Shown: in pieces, positions 47,428 through 58,370 of the stretch
Layout of the letters: every line of letters begins with the position of its first letter
Position numbering within the stretch: position 1 is the stretch's first letter
Assembly (NCBI RefSeq): GCF_002020135.1
Contig: NZ_MPZS01000001.1
Location: forward strand, 1,736,001-1,800,000
Direction of reading: 5' to 3'
DNA length: 64,000 nt
DNA from: Thioclava marina
GTDB lineage: Bacteria > Pseudomonadota > Alphaproteobacteria > Rhodobacterales > Rhodobacteraceae
Notes under the pieces: model-generated
What the model was told of the DNA's origin: nothing
What the model saw: only the letters and a program-made list of their open reading frames with translations
Database searches by the model: none
Program-made: the position numbers and the translations under genes

Positions 47428-48515
47428 CCGCCCGAGATCGGAGCCAACACGATCTGCGTCGCATTCTCCACGGTCAGAATCACCGCCTGCCCGAGCCCGG
47501 TGCGCCCGCGCTGATCCCCCTCGAGCACCTTGGCGATCTGGCCCGTGCTGTCGAGCAGCCGGATCAGTTCCGGCGAGGTCACCACATTGAAATGCCCGTC
47601 CCCGGTATTGAAGGCCGAGACATTGACCATCGTGACCTTGTAGCGCGCGATCCGGTTGAGATCCTCGAGATTGCCGAGCCGGTCGCTTTGCCCGGTCAGC
47701 CGCGCGGAAAGCTGCAAGGCGCGGTCCTTTTGCGAGGTGAAGATCACGAAGGGCTGAGGCAGCGTGCCGATCGCGTCGGCCTGGGTCTGGAAAACATCCA
47801 CCGCGATATCTGGCGAGATCAGGATCACCCCGCCGAGACTTGAAAACAGACCCTGTTCATGCGCAATCGCCTCCTGACGCAGCACTTCCATCGTCAGTTC
47901 CGTACCCAGCGAATGCGCCACGAGCATAATACGGCGCGCCCCGGCTGTGCGCAGATCCCCGAGCAGCTCCGCAAGCCCGTCGCGCGCAAACAGCACCGAA
48001 TCCCGATCATAGGCATAGCCCAGAACATTCGCCCGCGAGGGCCAGGCGTAATGCACCATCACGCCGGGCAGATCGAAATCCTCGCCCATCTGCGCCATGC
48101 GGTAGAGCCCTTCGGCGAAGGAATTGTTGAAACCATGCACGAACACCACCGCCTCGCCCTTGTTCTGGCGAAGGGCTGTGCGCAGCTCGGATTGGAATTG
48201 CGCGCGCGGCAGGTCGATCTGTGCCTGCGAGATCATGAATTGCGTCTTGGGATCGGTGGGTGTGCCACCGGTCGTGGGATAGTCGATCTGCGCAGTCTGG
48301 CGATCAGGCGGGGTGGCCACGTCGAACCGCGCCAAACGCAGCTCGGGGCTGCGTTCGAAGCCGAAGGGCTGACCGGTGACGGGATCGGGAGCACGGGTGG
48401 ACCCCACGAAAATCGCGCGCGCCTGCGGGTCGGGGTGGTCGAGATAGGCCAAGCGCCCGCGGGGAGCGCAGGCGGAGAGCGTGATCAAAAAGAGGACAAC
48501 CAGTAATCGACCCAT
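47424..48515 (-). CDS. Lipoprotein alpha/beta hydrolase (DUF900)
   Basis: 363 residues. Signal with lipobox LSAC (Cys16), then DUF900 fold: VVFVHGFNNSFAEG (about 123-136; oxyanion) and nucleophile AHSLGTE (about 199-205, Ser201); His lies probably in DGHFNVV. The substrate is unknown. ATG 48515. Ends on TTAA shared with the Smr gene stop. Confidence 0.85.
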   Translation of the reverse strand: MGRLLVVLFLITLSACAPRGRLAYLDHPDPQARAIFVGSTRAPDPVTGQPFGFERSPELRLARFDVATPPDRQTAQIDYPTTGGTPTDPKTQFMISQAQIDLPRAQFQSELRTALRQNKGEAVVFVHGFNNSFAEGLYRMAQMGEDFDLPGVMVHYAWPSRANVLGYAYDRDSVLFARDGLAELLGDLRTAGARRIMLVAHSLGTELTMEVLRQEAIAHEQGLFSSLGGVILISPDIAVDVFQTQADAIGTLPQPFVIFTSQKDRALQLSARLTGQSDRLGNLEDLNRIARYKVTMVNVSAFNTGDGHFNVVTSPELIRLLDSTGQIAKVLEGDQRGRTGLGQAVILTVENATQIVLAPISGG

Positions 48516-48518
48516 ACC

Positions 48519-48540
48519 CGGCCCCGAGTTTTCGGGGCCG
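48519..48540 (-). other. Hairpin between hslU and hydrolase gene
   Basis: Nine-base arms CGGCCCCGA (48519-48527) and TCGGGGCCG (48532-48540) with a four-base loop. No T-run on the hslU side; a factor-dependent end or mRNA-stability stem. Confidence 0.45.
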
Positions 48541-48572
48541 AGGATAGCAGAGCCGCAGCGTGGTTCCAGAGC

Positions 48573-49880
48573 TCAGAGGACGTAACGGCTCAGATCTGTG
48601 TCGCGAGTGAGATCGCCCAGCTCGTTTTCCACGAAAGCCGCATCGACGGTGACGCTTTGGCCGCCCCGGTCCGGCGCGGTGAAGGACAGCTCCTCGAAGA
48701 CGCGCTCCATGACGGTGTAGAGCCTGCGCGCGCCAATATTCTCGACCGAGCGGTTGACCTCTGCGGCGATGCGGGCGAGCGCGGCGATCCCGTCCTCGGT
48801 GAAGGTGACCTCGACCTCTTCGGTCTTCATCAGTGCCTGGTACTGGCGGGTGAGCGCATTGTCGGTTTCCGACAGGATGCGGGTGAAGTCTTCCTCGGTC
48901 AGCGCCTGCAATTCGACCCGGATCGGCAGGCGGCCCTGCAATTCGGGCAGCAGGTCCGAGGGTTTCGCGATGTGGAACGCCCCCGAGGCGATGAACAGGA
49001 TATGGTCGGTCTTCACCGCACCGTATTTGGTCGAGACGGTCGTGCCCTCAATGAGCGGCAGCAGGTCGCGCTGCACGCCCTCACGACTGACATCGGCGCC
49101 ACGGGTCTCGGCCCGCGCGGTGACCTTGTCGATCTCGTCGATGAAGACGATGCCGGAATGCTGCACGGCCTCCAGCGCGGCGGTCTTGACCGTCTCGTCG
49201 TCCAGAAGCTTGTCGGCCTCTTCCGAGATCAAGACCTCGTAGCTTTCCGAAACGGTCATCTTGCGACGGGTGGTGCGGTTGCCGCCGAAGGCCTTGAACA
49301 GGTCCTGAAGGCCCTGCATCTGGCTCTCCATCCCCGGCTGGCCGCCCATCATCCCGATCGGCATGCCCCCGGATACGTCGGCCACGTCGAGCTCGATGAT
49401 CTTGTCGTCAAGCTCGCCATCGCGGAGCTTCTTGCGGAACATGTCACGCGTGCCCGCGCGCGCGTCCGAGCCCGCGAGCGCCGAAATCACGCGATCCTCG
49501 GCGGCCTTATGCGCCTTCGCCTTGACCTCTTCGCGCATGTATTCGCGGGTCTCGACCATCGCGACATCCATCAGGTCGCGGATGATCTGCTCCACATCGC
49601 GGCCGACATAGCCCACTTCGGTGAACTTGGTGGCCTCGACCTTCAGGAACGGTGCGCGGGCGAGTTTCGCCAAGCGGCGCGAGATCTCGGTCTTGCCGAC
49701 GCCGGTCGGGCCGATCATCAGGATGTTCTTGGGATAGACCTCGTCGCGCAAGTCATCGGGCAGCTGCTGGCGGCGCCAGCGATTGCGCAGGGCCACGGCC
49801 ACGGCGCGCTTGGCGTCCTTCTGGCCGATGATGAAACGGTCGAGTTCCGAGACGATTTCGCGGGGGGTCAGATCGGTCAT
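48573..49880 (-). CDS. hslU: HslU, ATPase subunit of HslUV protease
   Basis: 435 residues: [15 protein letters not shown] at the N-terminus, Walker A GPTGVGKT (about 57-64), pore loop near GYVG, Walker [11 protein letters not shown]-domain with [14 protein letters not shown], and C-terminal sensor and RYVL tail for docking to HslV. ATG 49880 after GGAG. It is 65 bases downstream of hslV. Confidence 0.96.
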   Translation of the reverse strand: MTDLTPREIVSELDRFIIGQKDAKRAVAVALRNRWRRQQLPDDLRDEVYPKNILMIGPTGVGKTEISRRLAKLARAPFLKVEATKFTEVGYVGRDVEQIIRDLMDVAMVETREYMREEVKAKAHKAAEDRVISALAGSDARAGTRDMFRKKLRDGELDDKIIELDVADVSGGMPIGMMGGQPGMESQMQGLQDLFKAFGGNRTTRRKMTVSESYEVLISEEADKLLDDETVKTAALEAVQHSGIVFIDEIDKVTARAETRGADVSREGVQRDLLPLIEGTTVSTKYGAVKTDHILFIASGAFHIAKPSDLLPELQGRLPIRVELQALTEEDFTRILSETDNALTRQYQALMKTEEVEVTFTEDGIAALARIAAEVNRSVENIGARRLYTVMERVFEELSFTAPDRGGQSVTVDAAFVENELGDLTRDTDLSRYVL

Positions 49881-49944
49881 GGATTGCTCCGTGGGGTGCG
49901 GCAGGCGAGGCATGCCGGGAATGTCTTGAAGGGCGTGGACCGGC

Positions 49945-50502
49945 TTAGCCGCCGATCGTCTCCACCGTCAGATTGCCGTTGGTATAGACGCAGATATCGG
50001 CCGCGATCGCCATCGCACGGCGCGCGACCTGTTCGGCATCGAGATCGGTCTCCATCAGCCCGCGCGCAGCGGCGAGCGCATAATTGCCGCCGGAACCGAT
50101 CGCGGCGATATCGTGCTCGGGCTCGAGCACATCGCCTGCGCCGGTCAGAACGAACAGGTCCTTGCCATCGGTGACGATCAGCATCGCCTCGAGATTGCGC
50201 AGGTATTTGTCCATGCGCCAATCCTTCGCCAGCTCCACGCAGCCGCGGGCAAGCTGTCCGGGCGCGGCCTCGAGCTTCTTCTCCAGCCGTTCGAGCAGGG
50301 TGAAGGCGTCCGCAGTCGAACCGGCAAAGCCCGCGACGATGTCGTGCCCGCCGGGGCTGAGGCGGCGCACCTTGCGCGCGGTGCCCTTGATGACGGTCTG
50401 GCCAAGGCTGACCTGTCCGTCGCCCGCGACGACCACCTTGCCGCCTTTGCGGATGCCGACGATCGTGGTGCCGTGCCAGCCCGGGAATTTCTCTTCGGCC
50501 AT
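49945..50502 (-). CDS. hslV: HslV, peptidase subunit of HslUV protease
   Basis: 185 residues. The catalytic Thr follows a short propeptide ([15 protein letters not shown], Thr12), and [14 protein letters not shown] near residue 135 is conserved. ATG 50502 with GGAGG. It forms hexameric rings with HslU to degrade misfolded proteins. Confidence 0.95.
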   Translation of the reverse strand: MAEEKFPGWHGTTIVGIRKGGKVVVAGDGQVSLGQTVIKGTARKVRRLSPGGHDIVAGFAGSTADAFTLLERLEKKLEAAPGQLARGCVELAKDWRMDKYLRNLEAMLIVTDGKDLFVLTGAGDVLEPEHDIAAIGSGGNYALAAARGLMETDLDAEQVARRAMAIAADICVYTNGNLTVETIGG

Positions 50503-50595
50503 GTCGTTCCTCCGTTTGCGCAAAAGATATGTAACCCCGAACGCGGCGCTGCAACCCCGCTTGCCCGTTCCCCGGCCCGAGGCTAGCCTCGCGCC

Positions 50596-51501
50596 ATGAC
50601 CGAACGGCATCTCTCGATCTATCTCGACGATTGGATTCTCGCCCAGGTTCGGGAGGGATCGCAGAACTTTTTCAAGCGATTGATCGGGGCGGTGGAGGAA
50701 GCCGACTGGACGGTTTCCCTGCATGAAACCGGCCCCGAGGCGCGGCGCGAAGCACTCGACAAACCTGGCTATGCACTGTTTCGGATGGAGCCGCCCACAC
50801 ATGAGCGCGCCCTGACCTGCCGGCGCACCTATCTCGGGGCGTTCTGGCATGTGGAGCGCGTCGCCGAACGTTGGGACTGGCCTGTGGCGAAGGCGACGTT
50901 CGTCGCGAATGACATTGACGGCGAGGCCGCACAAAAGTTCTTCTCGGCGACAAAAAACAGGCTCTATCCCGGCATAATTCCGAGCGACGAGGACAATCTG
51001 GCCTTCATTCCGCTTCAAGGGCGGTTGCTCGATCACCGCTCTTTCCAGGCGGTGAGCCCAGTGCAGATGATCGAGGAGGTGATCGCCCGCCATGAGGGGC
51101 CGGTCGTGGCGACTCTGCATCCACGCGAGAGCTATAAACCGGCTGAGATCGCTGCACTCGAAGCGCTAAGCGCCCGGTTCCCGCGCTTCCGCTTCCAGAG
51201 CGGCGGCTCGCTCGACCTGCTGCCGCGCTGCAAATTCGTGGTCACGCAGAATAGCGCACTGGCGCTCGAGGGGTTCTTCCTGCGCAAACCGGCGGTGCTG
51301 TTCGGGCTGTCGGATTTTCATCACATCGCCGGATCGGTTCCGCGCGACGGGATCGAGGCTGCCTTCGAAAAACTGCGCCAGACGCCTCCCGTGGCGCGCT
51401 ACCTCTACTGGTTCTTGCAACTCAATGCGCTGAACGCGGGGCGACCGGAGTTCGAAGAGCGGTTGCGCGAGCAGCTGCGTGCCTGCGGGTGGCCGATCTG
51501 A
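50596..51501 (+). CDS. Capsule-synthesis/GT-B glycosyltransferase-like protein
   Basis: 301 residues, no signal or membrane helix. The C-terminal third has [32 protein letters not shown] (about 215-246), similar to the nucleotide-sugar site of KpsC/KpsS-type transferases (Capsule_synth). An HPRESY motif occurs near 175. No capsule genes are nearby; it is alone, divergent from hslVU and convergent on trxA. A GT-B transferase making a cell-surface sugar link is the best guess. Confidence 0.6.
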   Translation: MTERHLSIYLDDWILAQVREGSQNFFKRLIGAVEEADWTVSLHETGPEARREALDKPGYALFRMEPPTHERALTCRRTYLGAFWHVERVAERWDWPVAKATFVANDIDGEAAQKFFSATKNRLYPGIIPSDEDNLAFIPLQGRLLDHRSFQAVSPVQMIEEVIARHEGPVVATLHPRESYKPAEIAALEALSARFPRFRFQSGGSLDLLPRCKFVVTQNSALALEGFFLRKPAVLFGLSDFHHIAGSVPRDGIEAAFEKLRQTPPVARYLYWFLQLNALNAGRPEFEERLREQLRACGWPI

Positions 51502-51595
51502 GCCGCTAAAACGCTTTTGTCATGGATGTAGAATGGCGGGCAGAGCTCGCCCGGGCCGTGTCGCGGCTGTTCCGGGCGAAAGCAATCACTCAATG

Positions 51596-51625
51596 AAAAA
51601 GGGCGCCACCCCGGGCGCCCTCTTC
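51596..51625 (-). terminator. Rho-independent terminator of trxA
   Basis: Stem GGGCGCC (51601-51607) with GGCGCCC (51614-51620); leftwards it is followed by TTTTTC. It separates trxA from the convergent transferase-like gene. Confidence 0.8.
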
Positions 51626-51645
51626 CACAAATCCGTCCGATCCGA

Positions 51646-51966
51646 TCAGATCGATTCGGTGATCCAGCTTTGCAGCGCGGCTTTCGGTGCGGCGCCAATC
51701 TTGTTCGAGACAACCTCGCCATCCTTGAACAGGAACAGCGCCGGGATGCCGCGAACGCCGAGAACGGCCGGGCTGTCCGGGTTTTCGTCCACGTTCACCT
51801 TCACGACCTTCACCTTGCCGGCCATCTCTTCCGAGATTTCCTCCAGCGACGGGCCGATCATGCGGCAGGGGCCACACCATTCGGCCCAGAAATCCACCAC
51901 GACGGGGATATCGGATTTGCGCACTTCCTCGTCGAAAGTGGCGTCGGTAACAGCAACGGTAGCCAT
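51646..51966 (-). CDS. trxA: Thioredoxin 1
   Basis: 106 residues, active site WCGPC (about 30-34), cis-Pro in [12 protein letters not shown]. The main cytoplasmic disulfide reductant. It lies 54 bases downstream of addA; a separate or shared promoter cannot be told. Terminator downstream. Confidence 0.95.
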   Translation of the reverse strand: MATVAVTDATFDEEVRKSDIPVVVDFWAEWCGPCRMIGPSLEEISEEMAGKVKVVKVNVDENPDSPAVLGVRGIPALFLFKDGEVVSNKIGAAPKAALQSWITESI

Positions 51967-52020
51967 GTCAGCCTCCTGAGAATTCGGTTGCAGCGAAGGT
52001 ATGTCCCGGCCCGCATCACG

Positions 52021-55000
52021 TCAAGATACGGGGGGTGTTCGCAATGCCGCATCAAGCTGTGCATCAGTGAGCGGCATGATCGCGCCGCTTCGCGTCCAGA
52101 GGATCGAACAGCGGATCGGTTGACCGGGATGGATCTGGCGCAGCGCGGCGCGGTAGGCGGCCATCTGCTTCACGATCCCGTCAGGGACATCCACGGGGCG
52201 TTCGGGGACGATGCGGTTCGACTTGTAATCGAGCAGCTCGATCCCGTCCGGCCCGATCCGCATCCGGTCGATGAACCCGTGAATGCGCGCGCCGAGCTCG
52301 GCGATTTCGGCTGTGATCTCCACCTCGGCCAGCGTGTCCGACCCCAGCCAATCCGCCATTCCGGGCGCGTCGAGAACCGTTTGCGCCTCGGTCAGAACAG
52401 GCTCTATTTCATCAGGGAGCAGCGCATCCTCGCCCTGCGAAAGCAGAATGCGTGCGGTCTCGGGCCACTGCGCGCGCGGGCGAAGCGGGAGATGTTCGAG
52501 CAGACGGTGCAGGTTGCGCCCATGCCGTTTCGCGGCCTCCTCGTCGCCTGCGCCGCCCTCGCCGAAAAGCGCTTTCTCCCCGCCGAGATCTGACGGCGAA
52601 AGCAGTTTCGGAGCAGGAGCGATCTCCGGTGCGGGATGCAGCGCCCAGGCTGGAAGCGACAGCGACTGCGATTGGTCAGCGGTTGCCGGGGTCGCAGCAG
52701 GCTCGGGCCAGTCTCCGTTGCAATGGCGCAGGATCTCGCCACGGGTGCGCAACTCTTCGGAAAGCGCCGAAACAGTCTCCGTTCCGGCATGATCGAGCCC
52801 AGATTGCATCCGCGCATACCAGCTTTCGTCGCCCTGACCGACATCGCCAGCCCCGGCCACGATCAGCCATTTCTCGGCCCGCGTCATCGCGACATAGAGA
52901 AGACGCAGAGCCTCTTCCTCGCGGGCGCGTTTCTCGGCCTCCGCCGCCGCCTCCTGCGCGGCGGGGGCCTGAGACGCGGCCTGGCGCCAGGCCGCTGGAC
53001 CCGCTGGCAGGCGCAGGAGTTTCGGCGGATTAGGCTCTCTTTTCTTCGCGGTGTCGGGCAGGATCACGATCGGGGCCTCGAGCCCTTTCGAGCCGTGCAC
53101 GGTCATCACGCGGATCGCGCGCCCTGCCCCTTCGAGCTGACGCTTCACCTCGACGTCATCCGCGTCGAGCCAGCCGAGGAAGCCGGTCAGGCTTGGCACC
53201 TCGTTGCGCTCGAAGGCCAGCGCCTGGGAAATCAGCTCGTCGATCCCGTCTTCGGCCTCCGGCCCGAGCCGCGCCAGCAGCCTTTCGCGCCCGCCATGCC
53301 GAGTCAAAAGGCGCTCGATCAGCTCGAATGGCCGCAGGAAATCGGCGTGGTCGCGCAGATCTTGCAGAATTTCGAGCGTGTCGGGACGGCTGGTATCGTG
53401 GCGCAGCGCCTCCCAGAGGAACCCCTTGCGCGGTTTGGCGAGCGCGTAAAGGTCTGCCTCGGACCAGTTCAGAAGCGGCGACCGCAGAGCCTCGGCCAGT
53501 GACAAATCGTCCTCGGACGTCGCCAGAAAGGCGAGAATAGAGCGGATATCGCGCACGGCGAGTTCCGCGCCGAGCTTGAGCCGATCCGCCCCCGCCACGG
53601 AAAGACCGATGGCCTTGCAGGCGCGGATCACCTCGGCGAAAAGCTCGGAACGGCGGCGCACGAGGATGAGGAAATCCCCCTCATGGACCGGGCGCGCCCC
53701 GCCCTTCGCCTCGTGATCGGGGATCTGGACGCCGGAGGCGATCATCTCGCGAATTTCGGCGGCAATCGCGCGCGAGAGCACCGAAACATCCGAGGCGCTG
53801 CTCGGCAGGTCGACCGGATCGGACCAGTCGCCCTCCTCGATGGCTTCCTCCTGCGCGATCACCGGCCAGAGATCGACGCGGCCGGGGAGCATTTCGCGGA
53901 AGGCGATATGCGAGGGCGCGCCGCCCAGACCCGCCTCGGCGCCGCGCGCGAAGCTCTCGTCGACGACACGCAGAACCGAGGCCGCCGAACGGAAGGAATG
54001 TTCGAGCTCCAACGTCACGAGCGCCTGTCCGATGCCACGGAACTTTTCGGTAAAATGGGCCCGCATAGTCTCGAACTGAGCCAGATCGGCGCCCTGAAAG
54101 GAGTAGATCGACTGCTTGCGGTCGCCGACGACAAAAAGGGTGCGCTGCTTGTCGCGCGCGCCCTCGCCGGCGGTGAATTCCTCGGCGATCCGCTCGATCA
54201 CACGCCATTGGCGGGGGCTCGTATCCTGCGCCTCATCCACGAGAATGTGGTCGATCCCGCCATCGAGCCGGAACAGCACCCATTGCGCGACCGACGGATC
54301 TTCGAGAAGCGCCGCCGCGCGGTCGATGAGGTCGTCGAAATCGAGCCAACCGCGCGCGGCCTTATAGGCGTCGATCCGGGGCAGGAAAGCTTGGGCGAAG
54401 CGGTGCAGGATGAGGCTGTGCTCCGCCGCGACGAGGGCGAGACGCTTCGGACGGGCCTCGGAGATACGCTCCGACAGATCGGCCAGCCCCTCGAACGCGC
54501 CAGCGCCGAGCGTCTTGGCAAGACCTTTCGTCACGACCTTCTCACCCTTGGGCTGATAGGGCGGCCCGTCCTTGGGGCTCTTGACGCAGAGCACCTCTTC
54601 AAGCGCCTGCATCGCGCCAAGATCGAGATCCGTGATCGTCGCCAGCGCCCGACCGAGTTTCTGATCGGTCACACCGCTCGCGAGGCAGTAAGGCGTGACT
54701 TCGCGCATCAGCGCAAGATCGCCGGACCGGAAAGTCTCGGCCAGCAGGTGCGCGCTGTCGAAGCCGGCCGAAAGCCCGTAGGCGTTCTGAAGCGTTTCGA
54801 GGTCGATATCCTTGGGAAAACCGAGCCTGTTATGGCTGATTTGCCCCACGAGAACGGCCAGATCCTCGCCCGAATAGATCGACAAGAGCGCGTCGAGACG
54901 GTCGCGGTCGGCCCCGCTCGCCATCTCCTCCAGCACCTCCTCGCGCATCAGTTGCCCGGCGCGATCATCCATCTCGGAAAAACCATGCGGCACCTTCGCC

Positions 55001-55407
55001 TCAAGCGGGAACCGGCGCAGCAAGGCCGCGCAGAAGGCGTGGATCGTCTGGATCTTCAGTCCGCCCGGCGTCTCGATCGCCTGGGCGAACAAGCGCCGCG
55101 CGGTGGCAAGCTCATCTGCCCCCAGCGGTCCCTCGGCCCCGAGATCGCGCAGCGCCGACCGCAGCTCGACCTCCTCCATCATCGCCCATTTGCCCAGAAG
55201 ACCAAGCAGACGGTTCTGCATCTCGGCCGCCGCGGCCTTCGTATAGGTGAGGCAGAGGATCCGGTGCGGCTCGGTCCCCGAAAGCAGCATCCGCGCCACA
55301 CGGTCGGTCAAGACCTTGGTCTTTCCCGAACCCGCATTCGCCGCAAGCCAGACCGAATGGCTGGGAACCGAGGCCTGCTGCTGCCGCTCGCTTGCCGATC
55401 GGGTCAT
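52021..55407 (-). CDS. addA: AddA, double-strand break repair helicase-nuclease
   Basis: 1128 residues: UvrD-type helicase with Walker A AANAGSGKT (about 22-30), DEAQD motif II (about 385), and C-terminal RecB-like nuclease LLDYKSNR near 1080. With AddB it processes broken DNA ends for RecA. ATG 55407 overlaps the addB stop as ATGA. Confidence 0.94.
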   Translation of the reverse strand: MTRSASERQQQASVPSHSVWLAANAGSGKTKVLTDRVARMLLSGTEPHRILCLTYTKAAAAEMQNRLLGLLGKWAMMEEVELRSALRDLGAEGPLGADELATARRLFAQAIETPGGLKIQTIHAFCAALLRRFPLEAKVPHGFSEMDDRAGQLMREEVLEEMASGADRDRLDALLSIYSGEDLAVLVGQISHNRLGFPKDIDLETLQNAYGLSAGFDSAHLLAETFRSGDLALMREVTPYCLASGVTDQKLGRALATITDLDLGAMQALEEVLCVKSPKDGPPYQPKGEKVVTKGLAKTLGAGAFEGLADLSERISEARPKRLALVAAEHSLILHRFAQAFLPRIDAYKAARGWLDFDDLIDRAAALLEDPSVAQWVLFRLDGGIDHILVDEAQDTSPRQWRVIERIAEEFTAGEGARDKQRTLFVVGDRKQSIYSFQGADLAQFETMRAHFTEKFRGIGQALVTLELEHSFRSAASVLRVVDESFARGAEAGLGGAPSHIAFREMLPGRVDLWPVIAQEEAIEEGDWSDPVDLPSSASDVSVLSRAIAAEIREMIASGVQIPDHEAKGGARPVHEGDFLILVRRRSELFAEVIRACKAIGLSVAGADRLKLGAELAVRDIRSILAFLATSEDDLSLAEALRSPLLNWSEADLYALAKPRKGFLWEALRHDTSRPDTLEILQDLRDHADFLRPFELIERLLTRHGGRERLLARLGPEAEDGIDELISQALAFERNEVPSLTGFLGWLDADDVEVKRQLEGAGRAIRVMTVHGSKGLEAPIVILPDTAKKREPNPPKLLRLPAGPAAWRQAASQAPAAQEAAAEAEKRAREEEALRLLYVAMTRAEKWLIVAGAGDVGQGDESWYARMQSGLDHAGTETVSALSEELRTRGEILRHCNGDWPEPAATPATADQSQSLSLPAWALHPAPEIAPAPKLLSPSDLGGEKALFGEGGAGDEEAAKRHGRNLHRLLEHLPLRPRAQWPETARILLSQGEDALLPDEIEPVLTEAQTVLDAPGMADWLGSDTLAEVEITAEIAELGARIHGFIDRMRIGPDGIELLDYKSNRIVPERPVDVPDGIVKQMAAYRAALRQIHPGQPIRCSILWTRSGAIMPLTDAQLDAALRTPPVS

Positions 55408-58370
55408 GCCGAGCCCTCCTTTGGCGGGGTATCGGTGATGTCCCATTCGCCAAAACGAGAGAGCTGGTCGTAATCCGAGATATCGCGCGCTTTCTGCATC
55501 GCCCGTCGTGCGGTGAACCCTTGCGAGGGGCGCAGGTAGCGCGCGATCAGTTCTTCCAGCTTGACCCAGTTGTCTTCAGGGGTCTCTTCACGGTCCTTGA
55601 CCTTGATCGTCTGGCCCATCGTCCGCGTTTCGCCATCCCCACCGAGCCGGATATAGGTCATCGCCGAAACGTCTCGCGGCCCGATCTGCTCAAACGCGCC
55701 ACGGCTCACCATCGCGGCCTCAAGCAGCATCTGCTTGTTGAAGGCCAGAACCTCCGCATCTCCCGGCGGTTTGCCGGTCTTGTAGTCGAAAATCTCGGCG
55801 CTGCCGTCTTCCAGAATGTCGATACGATCGGGTTTTGCGGAGAGCGTGAAATTCACCTTTTGCAGTGGAATAGAGCCTTTTTTTTCGATCACGGCCGGAG
55901 TGCCCTTCGCGCGCCGTTCTTCCTCGTCGCGGCAGAATTTCTCGGCGATGCCATGGATGCGCGCAAACCAGATGCGTTGCGTGCTCGGCCAGGGAATTTT
56001 CGTTTCGAGAACCTCTTGCGTGATCGTGAGAAGCCGCGCGCGGGCGCAGTCGAGCGTCTCTCCCTCGACATGGGTTTTCACGAAGGTCTCGACGATCTCG
56101 TGCAACACCTGCCCGCGCAAGAGCGGATCGGGCTCGGGGCGCAGCGGATCGAGTGGACGCAAACGCAGGATGCGGCGCGCATAGATCGCGTATGGGTCGC
56201 GGATCAGGGTCTGGATCGCGGTCACGGGAAGCTCGCGCGGGCGATCCTCGACCGGGGGTTTCGGCGAGGGGCGCGGCGCGGGGGTGAGCGAGATCTTCGG
56301 CCGCTCCAGCTCCTGCGCGAGATCGATCCATCGCTGCCCGCGCGCCTCCATCGCCTTGAGGGCGGCCACGCCATTTTGCTCTGGCAGCCCCTTGATCAGG
56401 TTCAGAAGACGGTTGAGCCAACGCGAAGGGATCGTCTGCGCCTCGGCGTCGCGTCCGGCACGACTGAGGATCACCTGCGGCGCGGCAACGGCTTGCTGGA
56501 AGTCATGGGAGGAAAGACCGATCTGCCTTTCGGGCAACAACAGACCCGCTTCCAGCCGCATCTGGCGACTCAGCCACGGGTCGGGCGCGGGGGCTTCGGG
56601 CCAGCTGCCTTCGTTCAGACCGCCGCAGATCACCAGCTTCGCACCCTGCGCCCGCGCCTCCAACGTGCCCCAGATCGCAATGAGCGGATGGGAGGTCAGG
56701 GTCTGGCGCACCATCCCGCCTTGCAGGTGGCGATTGACCAGATCGGCATAATCCGAAGCGCTGACCTCACCGGCATGACCGGCCTGTTCGCGCAGATCAC
56801 TCATCAGGCGCAGCGCCTCGCGCCCCCCGGCCTCGCGCCAGAGCTCGCTTGCAGCGGGATCGCCTCCCGGGCCCGCGGCAATCGCTTCGCACAGCGCCAG
56901 ATGCGCCTCGACGCGGGGCGGCAGTTGATCGGGCAGCGGCGCCACGATCTGCGACAGGATACCGGCAAGCCATTCCGCCCAGGTTTCGCGATCCTCCGGG
57001 GATTTCGCGGCCCAAACGGCAAGCGCATCCGCGTCCGGGAAGGCCGGCCCGTTGCGGCGAAGGAAAAGCTCCAGTTCGCGGGTGTTGCGCAGGTGACGGC
57101 CACGCGCCTCGCCTCCCGCCCCGGTCGCGGTGAGCGGATGCTTGAGCAGGATCATCAACTCGGCGATCGGCAGCCTCTGCCCGCTGATCTGCGCGACATG
57201 GCGCAACAACCGTCCCGGCGCAGTCTGCTGAAGCGGCTGGCCCGCACTGTCGTCGGGCACAATCCCCCAGCGGTCGAGCGCCGCCGCCACCCGCCGCGCA
57301 AGGAGCCGATCGGGGGTAATGAGTGCCGCCTGCACCTGCCGCTCGGCCGCCTCGCGCAGGGCCAGCGCGATCGCCAGCGCCTCTTCGCGCGGGTCGCGGG
57401 CGGTGATCAGTGAAAGCCCCGCGCAGGCCGTTTCGAGATCACCGAGAGAACCACCCTCTTCGCGCCACTGATCGGTCACAGGCGCGGGACGCAGGGCCAG
57501 TGAGACCAGTCGGTTTCGAGCAGGATCGGGAGCCGGAATCGCGCGCCAGTCCTGAACCGTCTCAGGCGCCAGATCGAGACTGCGGAGCAGCGCGAGAAAT
57601 CGATATTGCGGGTGATCCTCGATGGGAAAGAGGCTGGAATCGAGACTATTCCAAGCCTTTTCAGTCATATCCCGGTCGAAACCCGGCAGGACGACCATCC
57701 CTTCGGGCAGGTGCGCGACAAGCCGCATGAACAACGACGTCGCCCCGCGCGAGCCGGTCGAACCGGCCACGATCACCGGATCTGCGGGCGGGGCGTCGCG
57801 CCAGGTCTGTGCGAGCGCCTCGACCACCATCCTTTGACGCGCCTCGGCGTCAAGCTCGCCATCGCTTTCGAAATAGCGCGCGATGATGCGGATGAAGGCA
57901 AGGCTTTGCTGCCAATGGCGGGCATGGGTCTCCGCGATCTCCAGCCGGTCGAGCCTTTCGGGATGCACGCCCTCGCTCTGCATCTCGGCCATCAGGCTTG
58001 CAAGGCTCTCGGCCAGCGCGAAATGGCTCGAACCGGCCTCGAATTCGGGTAGGCGTCGGGTGAGTTCCTCGACAAGGCGGGTCAGTTCGAGCTTGCGGCG
58101 CAGGCTTGGGACCGGCATCGGCAGCCCCGCGAGCGGATCGGCACCCAGATCGCTGATCAGCAGGAGCTGCGGCAGGTAGCGCGCGCCGTTCTCGAGAAAG
58201 CATTCCCTCACGCGGCGGCGCATCCGGCCCGAGTTGAGATAGAGCCGCGCCCGCGCCATCGCCTCGGGCGGGCGGTCCGCGAACCGTTCGATCAGCCCCG
58301 CGACCACCTCGCGGGGGAAATCGACGCCCGGTGGCAGGGCGAAGAGATGCGCGCCGGGATCAACCGCCAT
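55404..58370 (-). CDS. addB: AddB, double-strand break repair nuclease
   Basis: 988 residues: inactivated UvrD-like N-terminus without Walker A, and C-terminal RecB nuclease with EIFDYKTGKPP near 880. The alphaproteobacterial AddB type. ATG 58370 lies inside the end of murU by 11 bases; operon order tsaE-amgK-murU-addB-addA. Confidence 0.92.
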   Translation of the reverse strand: MAVDPGAHLFALPPGVDFPREVVAGLIERFADRPPEAMARARLYLNSGRMRRRVRECFLENGARYLPQLLLISDLGADPLAGLPMPVPSLRRKLELTRLVEELTRRLPEFEAGSSHFALAESLASLMAEMQSEGVHPERLDRLEIAETHARHWQQSLAFIRIIARYFESDGELDAEARQRMVVEALAQTWRDAPPADPVIVAGSTGSRGATSLFMRLVAHLPEGMVVLPGFDRDMTEKAWNSLDSSLFPIEDHPQYRFLALLRSLDLAPETVQDWRAIPAPDPARNRLVSLALRPAPVTDQWREEGGSLGDLETACAGLSLITARDPREEALAIALALREAAERQVQAALITPDRLLARRVAAALDRWGIVPDDSAGQPLQQTAPGRLLRHVAQISGQRLPIAELMILLKHPLTATGAGGEARGRHLRNTRELELFLRRNGPAFPDADALAVWAAKSPEDRETWAEWLAGILSQIVAPLPDQLPPRVEAHLALCEAIAAGPGGDPAASELWREAGGREALRLMSDLREQAGHAGEVSASDYADLVNRHLQGGMVRQTLTSHPLIAIWGTLEARAQGAKLVICGGLNEGSWPEAPAPDPWLSRQMRLEAGLLLPERQIGLSSHDFQQAVAAPQVILSRAGRDAEAQTIPSRWLNRLLNLIKGLPEQNGVAALKAMEARGQRWIDLAQELERPKISLTPAPRPSPKPPVEDRPRELPVTAIQTLIRDPYAIYARRILRLRPLDPLRPEPDPLLRGQVLHEIVETFVKTHVEGETLDCARARLLTITQEVLETKIPWPSTQRIWFARIHGIAEKFCRDEEERRAKGTPAVIEKKGSIPLQKVNFTLSAKPDRIDILEDGSAEIFDYKTGKPPGDAEVLAFNKQMLLEAAMVSRGAFEQIGPRDVSAMTYIRLGGDGETRTMGQTIKVKDREETPEDNWVKLEELIARYLRPSQGFTARRAMQKARDISDYDQLSRFGEWDITDTPPKEGSA

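Noticed and set aside
50540-50571. GGAAC/CGTT-like elements upstream of hslV on the minus strand
   Set aside because: The spacing is 23 bases, outside the 16-17 required for EcfG.
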